In this document: positions 61,142 to 64,000 of the stretch, piece after piece
Numbering within the stretch: position 1 is the stretch's first letter
Layout: each line of letters opens with the position of its first letter
DNA from: Motilibacter aurantiacus
GTDB taxonomy: Bacteria; Actinomycetota; Actinomycetes; Motilibacterales; Motilibacteraceae
Assembly (NCBI RefSeq): GCF_011250645.1
Contig: NZ_JAANNO010000005.1
Coordinates: 90,863-154,862, forward strand
DNA: 64,000 nucleotides
Direction of reading: 5' to 3'
Made by a program: the position numbers and the translations under genes
The notes under the pieces: generated by a model
Told to the model about the DNA's origin: nothing
Seen by the model: only the letters and a program-made list of their open reading frames with translations
Database searches by the model: none

Positions 61142-61384
61142 ATGGCACAGCAGGACGACGCGGCGCGCCCCGACGACTCGGCGGACGAGGCGCCGGGCTA
61201 CGAGCAGGCCCGCGACGAGCTGCTCGACGTCGTCCGGCGGCTGGAGGCCGGGGGCACCACGCTGGAGGAGGCGCTCGCGCTGTGGGAGCGCGGCGAGCGG
61301 CTCGCGGCGGTCTGCCAGGAGTGGCTGGACGGCGCGCGCCGCCGGCTGGACGCCGCGACCGGCGAGCGCCCGGCCGAGGTGTGA
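61142..61384 (+). CDS. xseB: Exodeoxyribonuclease VII small subunit
   Basis: An 80-residue helical subunit ([40 protein letters not shown]) that binds XseA. It has its own probable leaderless promoter, as needed after separation from xseA. Rv1107c is the orthologue. Confidence 0.93.
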   Translation: MAQQDDAARPDDSADEAPGYEQARDELLDVVRRLEAGGTTLEEALALWERGERLAAVCQEWLDGARRRLDAATGERPAEV

Positions 61385-61387
61385 GCC

Positions 61388-62020
61388 TCAGCCGGCCGAG
61401 ATCACCGGGCCGCGCGGCCCCCCGACCTGCCCGCCGTCGTACGTCAACGACCCGACCAGCTGCTCGAGCTCGTCCCAGGACGCGGTGCCGCCGACGACGG
61501 TGCTGACCCCGTTGCGCGTCCGCCAGTAGGCCCGGTGGTCGCGCAGCGCCGCGAAGGTTCGGTTCCACAGGTCGGGGCCGACCAGCTGCGACCCGCGCAT
61601 GGGCCCACGCTCGGTCATGTCGCCGACGAAGGCCCGGGGGAACCGGTTGCTCTGCTCGATCGACGCGTACGCCCCCGACGGCGTCGCGAAGCCGACGTGC
61701 CAGTGGGTGGTGCCGTACCTGCGGTCGATGCGCACGCTGGTCGGCCGCCAGCCGGCGGGCAAGCCGGCCGGTGCGGCCACCGCGAACGGCGCCGAGGCCC
61801 GCACGGAGGCCAGCTCCTCGGCGTAGTCGATCTCGCGGACGACGTCCCCGCTCGGCCGCGGGAGCGCCAGCACGAGCGCCACGACCGCGAGGACGACGGC
61901 CCCGGCGACGAGCAGCGGGCGTCGCCGCCCGACGCGCCGGCTCCCCTCGTCCGCAGCCGTCGGCCCCGTCGGCCCCGCCGGGCCGGTCGAGGGCCGTGCC
62001 TGCTGCACCGTGCCGCTCAC
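61388..62020 (-). CDS. DUF4245 membrane-anchored protein
   Basis: A 210-residue protein. A cytoplasmic tail of about 30 residues precedes one membrane helix (LLVAGAVVLAVVALVLAL); the outside domain (AGLPAGWRPTSVRIDRR, THWHVGFATPSGAYASIEQS) is DUF4245, found near xseB in actinobacteria. The GTG at 62020 overlaps the upstream stop by 4 nt (GTGA); a GTG one codon earlier is possible. Function unknown. Confidence 0.85.
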   Translation of the reverse strand: MSGTVQQARPSTGPAGPTGPTAADEGSRRVGRRRPLLVAGAVVLAVVALVLALPRPSGDVVREIDYAEELASVRASAPFAVAAPAGLPAGWRPTSVRIDRRYGTTHWHVGFATPSGAYASIEQSNRFPRAFVGDMTERGPMRGSQLVGPDLWNRTFAALRDHRAYWRTRNGVSTVVGGTASWDELEQLVGSLTYDGGQVGGPRGPVISAG

Positions 62021-63234
62021 CACGCCATGGTCGCCGACGGGCGGGACCGCTGCTCGCGCAGCACCTCCTCGACCGCGTCCAGGACCGCCGCGCACTCCTC
62101 CGCGGTGTTGTAGAAGTGCGGCCCGATGCGCAGCCCGACCCCGGGGCGGGCGTCGACGGTGAAGCCGCGCGCCAGCAGCTCGTCGCGGACGTGCAGCGCG
62201 TCCCCCGGGTCGATCGCCACGGCACCACCGCGCCGGGCCGGGTCGCGCGGCGAGCGGACGGTGAAGCCGCGCGACAGCGCGTCCTCCAGCAGCGGCTGGG
62301 TGAGCGAGACCGACCGCTCCCGGATCCGGCCGACCCCGGCGGCGAGCACCGCCTCGTAGCCCGCACCTGCCGCGTACGCGGACGGGACGCCGGGCGTGCC
62401 GCCGGCGAAGCGCATGGCGCCCTCGGCGTACTCCATCGGCCCGAACTCGAAGTCGAACGGGCGCGCGTGGCCCCACCAGCCCACCGCTGCGGGGCGCAAC
62501 CGCTCGGCCGCGTGCGGCGCGACGTACATCCACCCGGCGCCGGGCCCGCCGCACAGCCACTTGACCGAGCCGCCGACGCAGGCGTCGACCCCGAGCTCGA
62601 CGACGTCGACCGGCACGACCCCCGCCGACTGGTACGCGTCCAGCACCACGAGGGCGCCGACCGCGTGCGCGCGCTCGACGACCGGGCGGACGTCGACGAG
62701 CGCCGAGGTCCGGAAGAGCACGTGGCTGATCGGGACGATCGCGGTGCGCTCGTCGATGGCCGCGACGAGCCGGCCCACCGACGCCTCGATCGCCCGCTCC
62801 CCCGGCAGCGACGGGTCCGGCTCGCTGGGCACGACGACGACCTCGGCGCCGTGGCGCGCCTGCTCGGTCCACAGGTAGTGCGACGACGGCCACTCGAGGT
62901 CGGAGTAGACGACCCGGTTGCGCGGGCCGGACCAGTCGATCGCCGACGCGACCGCGCCGAGCAGGTCCGCGACGCTCTGGCGCAGCACGGTGGTGCCGGG
63001 CGGGGCGCCGACGATCGCCCCGACGAGGTCGGCCACGCGCACGACCTCCGGCCCCCACACCGACCACGACGCGACGCCGCGCTCGGCCCAGAGCGTGGTG
63101 AACTCGGCCAGCCGGTCAGGGGTACGCCGGTGCATCGCGCCGAGGGTGTGGCTCGCCAGATAGGTCCCGCGGGAGAGCACCGGGTGGTCCGGGCGCGAGC
63201 GCAGCAGGTCCTCGTGGGCGGTCACGGCAGCCAT
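62017..63234 (-). CDS. Class V aminotransferase (kynureninase-like)
   Basis: A 405-residue PLP enzyme of the class V fold. The cofactor Lys is in GGSVKWLCGGPGAG; the PLP Asp is in VVLDAYQSAGVVP. HVLFRTSALVDV and EWPSSHYLW are reminiscent of kynureninase, but no other tryptophan-degradation genes are near, so the reaction is not assigned. It is coupled to the DUF4245 gene. TAGGGT 7 nt before the ATG marks a leaderless promoter. Confidence 0.85.
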   Translation of the reverse strand: MAAVTAHEDLLRSRPDHPVLSRGTYLASHTLGAMHRRTPDRLAEFTTLWAERGVASWSVWGPEVVRVADLVGAIVGAPPGTTVLRQSVADLLGAVASAIDWSGPRNRVVYSDLEWPSSHYLWTEQARHGAEVVVVPSEPDPSLPGERAIEASVGRLVAAIDERTAIVPISHVLFRTSALVDVRPVVERAHAVGALVVLDAYQSAGVVPVDVVELGVDACVGGSVKWLCGGPGAGWMYVAPHAAERLRPAAVGWWGHARPFDFEFGPMEYAEGAMRFAGGTPGVPSAYAAGAGYEAVLAAGVGRIRERSVSLTQPLLEDALSRGFTVRSPRDPARRGGAVAIDPGDALHVRDELLARGFTVDARPGVGLRIGPHFYNTAEECAAVLDAVEEVLREQRSRPSATMAW

Positions 63235-63241
63235 GCGCCGG

Positions 63242-63247
63242 ACCCTA
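63242..63247 (-). promoter_or_regulatory. -10 element TAGGGT, leaderless aminotransferase
   Basis: Minus-strand TAGGGT (plus ACCCTA) lies 7 nt before the ATG at 63234. Confidence 0.5.
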
Positions 63248-63369
63248 CGCGAGCCGGCCGTCCCGGAGCGGCCGCGGCGGCCGTCCGGGCGACCGCATCC
63301 GCGGCAGGGATGCCCCGCTCCACGCCCGGCTGCGGCTGCGCTCCTGGGGGGAAGCCCGCATCCGCGGTG

Positions 63370-63375
63370 TAGCGT
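63370..63375 (+). promoter_or_regulatory. -10 element TAGCGT, leaderless HTH-TOBE gene and modA
   Basis: TAGCGT lies 6 nt before the GTG at 63382. Confidence 0.5.
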
Positions 63376-63381
63376 TCGACC

Positions 63382-63780
63382 GTGCCCACCTTCCGTCTGC
63401 GCGAGGCCGCCGAGCTGCTCGGCGTCAGCGACGACACGCTGCGCCGCTGGGCCGACTCCGGCCGGCTGACGACCGGCGTGGGCCCGGGCGGCCGCCGGAC
63501 GGTCGAAGGGGTCGAGCTCGCCCGGCTGGCCGGGGAGCTCGCCGCGACGCCGGTCGAGCGGCCCGTCGCCCGCGAGTCCGCGCGCAACCGGTTCCGCGGG
63601 ATCGTGACCCACGTCGTCCGCGACACGGTCATGGCCCAGGTCGAGATCCAGGCCGGCCCGCACCGGGTCGTCTCGCTGCTGAGCCGGGAGGCCGCGGACG
63701 AGCTGCAGCTCGAGCCCGGGGTGCTCGCGGTCGCGAGCGTCAAGGCCACCAACGTCGTCGTGGAGATACCGGAAGCGTGA
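63382..63780 (+). CDS. HTH-TOBE molybdate-responsive regulator candidate
   Basis: A 132-residue protein. An N-terminal excisionase/MerR-type helix-turn-helix (FRLREAAELLGVSDDTLRRW) is joined to a single TOBE domain (residues about 65-130, NRFRGIVTHVVRDTVMAQVE), the fold that binds molybdate or tungstate in ModE and ModC. The stop overlaps the modA start (TGATG), which ties it to molybdate uptake. It probably senses molybdate and controls this operon; this is inference from domains and position. Confidence 0.88.
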   Translation: MPTFRLREAAELLGVSDDTLRRWADSGRLTTGVGPGGRRTVEGVELARLAGELAATPVERPVARESARNRFRGIVTHVVRDTVMAQVEIQAGPHRVVSLLSREAADELQLEPGVLAVASVKATNVVVEIPEA

Positions 63781-64000
63781 TGCGCCGAACTGGGATTCCC
63801 GTAGCCGCCCTCGTGCTTGCACTGCTCCCGGCGTGCGGCTCGGGTGACGAGGAGGGGGCGTCCCCGACCATCACGGTCCTGGCGGCGGCCTCCCTGCGCG
63901 AGACCTTCACCAAGCTCGGGGAGGAGTTCTCGGCGGCCCACCCCGACGTGGAGGTGGAGCTCAGCTTCGGCGCGAGCTCCGCGCTCGCGCAGCAGGTCGT
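63780..64000 (+). CDS. modA: Molybdate ABC transporter substrate-binding lipoprotein ModA (partial)
   Basis: The first 73 residues of a substrate-binding protein, cut by the window end. The signal ends in the lipobox LLPAC, then SPTITVLAAASLRETFTKLG and LSFGASSALAQQV, the classical ModA opening in which Ser residues of AASL and GASS bind the oxyanion. It overlaps the HTH-TOBE stop by one base. The permease modB probably follows outside the window. Confidence 0.92.
   Translation, partial: MRRTGIPVAALVLALLPACGSGDEEGASPTITVLAAASLRETFTKLGEEFSAAHPDVEVELSFGASSALAQQV

Noticed and set aside
62017-63234. Class V aminotransferase as kynureninase of a tryptophan pathway
   Set aside because: Motifs are suggestive only, and no tryptophan dioxygenase or formamidase gene is present nearby.

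Overview
The window is very GC-rich (roughly three quarters G+C) and densely coded, with short intergenic gaps, many GTG and some TTG starts, and a mycothiol gene (mshB). It therefore comes from a high-GC actinomycete (Actinomycetota). The gene set does not fix the genus, but the order of its core genes matches the order known from Mycobacterium tuberculosis (Rv1229c down to about Rv1100), read in one direction with lineage-specific genes inserted. I see no transposase, integrase, phage gene, CRISPR array, rRNA or tRNA.

Layout. 0-9 kb: an HNH protein, a MarR regulator, mrp, a DUF2277 gene, then the envelope-stress block tatB - htrA - rseA - sigE, an O-methyltransferase and leucyl aminopeptidase. 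9-14 kb: DUF3117, tag (3-methyladenine glycosylase), an SRPBCC protein, a DivIVA-like membrane protein carrying a 9-bp tandem repeat, folP2, and two LOG-family genes. 13-25 kb: a secreted DUF1080 protein, a PAS-GAF-SpoIIE phosphatase, the lysine/peptidoglycan genes dapE and dapD facing apart from a 17-bp spacer, yceI, two paralogous extracytoplasmic LAS-type domain proteins, a DUF1648 protein, an SDR oxidoreductase, a decayed Nudix-like fragment, dapC and a ferredoxin. 25-33 kb: a 1130-residue PAS-PAS-GAF-SpoIIE-HATPase-HATPase protein, a flavin reductase, a small membrane protein, an atypical FtsH-like protease and mshB. 33-39.7 kb: two tandem secreted subtilases, an S9 peptidase and a glycosyltransferase. 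39.9-46 kb: a complete peptide ABC operon dppABCDF. 46-51 kb: EamA exporter + Nudix, a HipA-like kinase + DUF3037 pair, DUF1579, an S4 RNA-binding protein, a frameshifted gene, and a GDT1/UPF0016 transporter behind a yybP-ykoY manganese riboswitch. 51-64 kb: a GGDEF protein, ychF, rmuC, DUF6542, ispH, a lipid-droplet-associated-type protein, xseA, a secreted 5'-nucleotidase, xseB, DUF4245, a class V aminotransferase, an HTH-TOBE regulator and the start of modA.

How it works together. Much of the window is housekeeping: meso-diaminopimelate synthesis (dapC, dapD, dapE), mycothiol synthesis (mshB), isoprenoid synthesis (ispH), DNA repair (tag, xseAB, rmuC), envelope stress (sigE/rseA/htrA/tatB) and peptide import plus peptide breakdown (dpp, subtilases, S9 peptidase, pepA). 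A recurrent regulatory feature is a TANNNT -10 hexamer placed 6 or 7 nt before a start codon, seen at 13 genes and implying widespread leaderless transcription. The clearest case is the mirror-symmetric dapE/dapD promoter, where two -10 hexamers overlap on opposite strands and each lies 6 nt from its own GTG.
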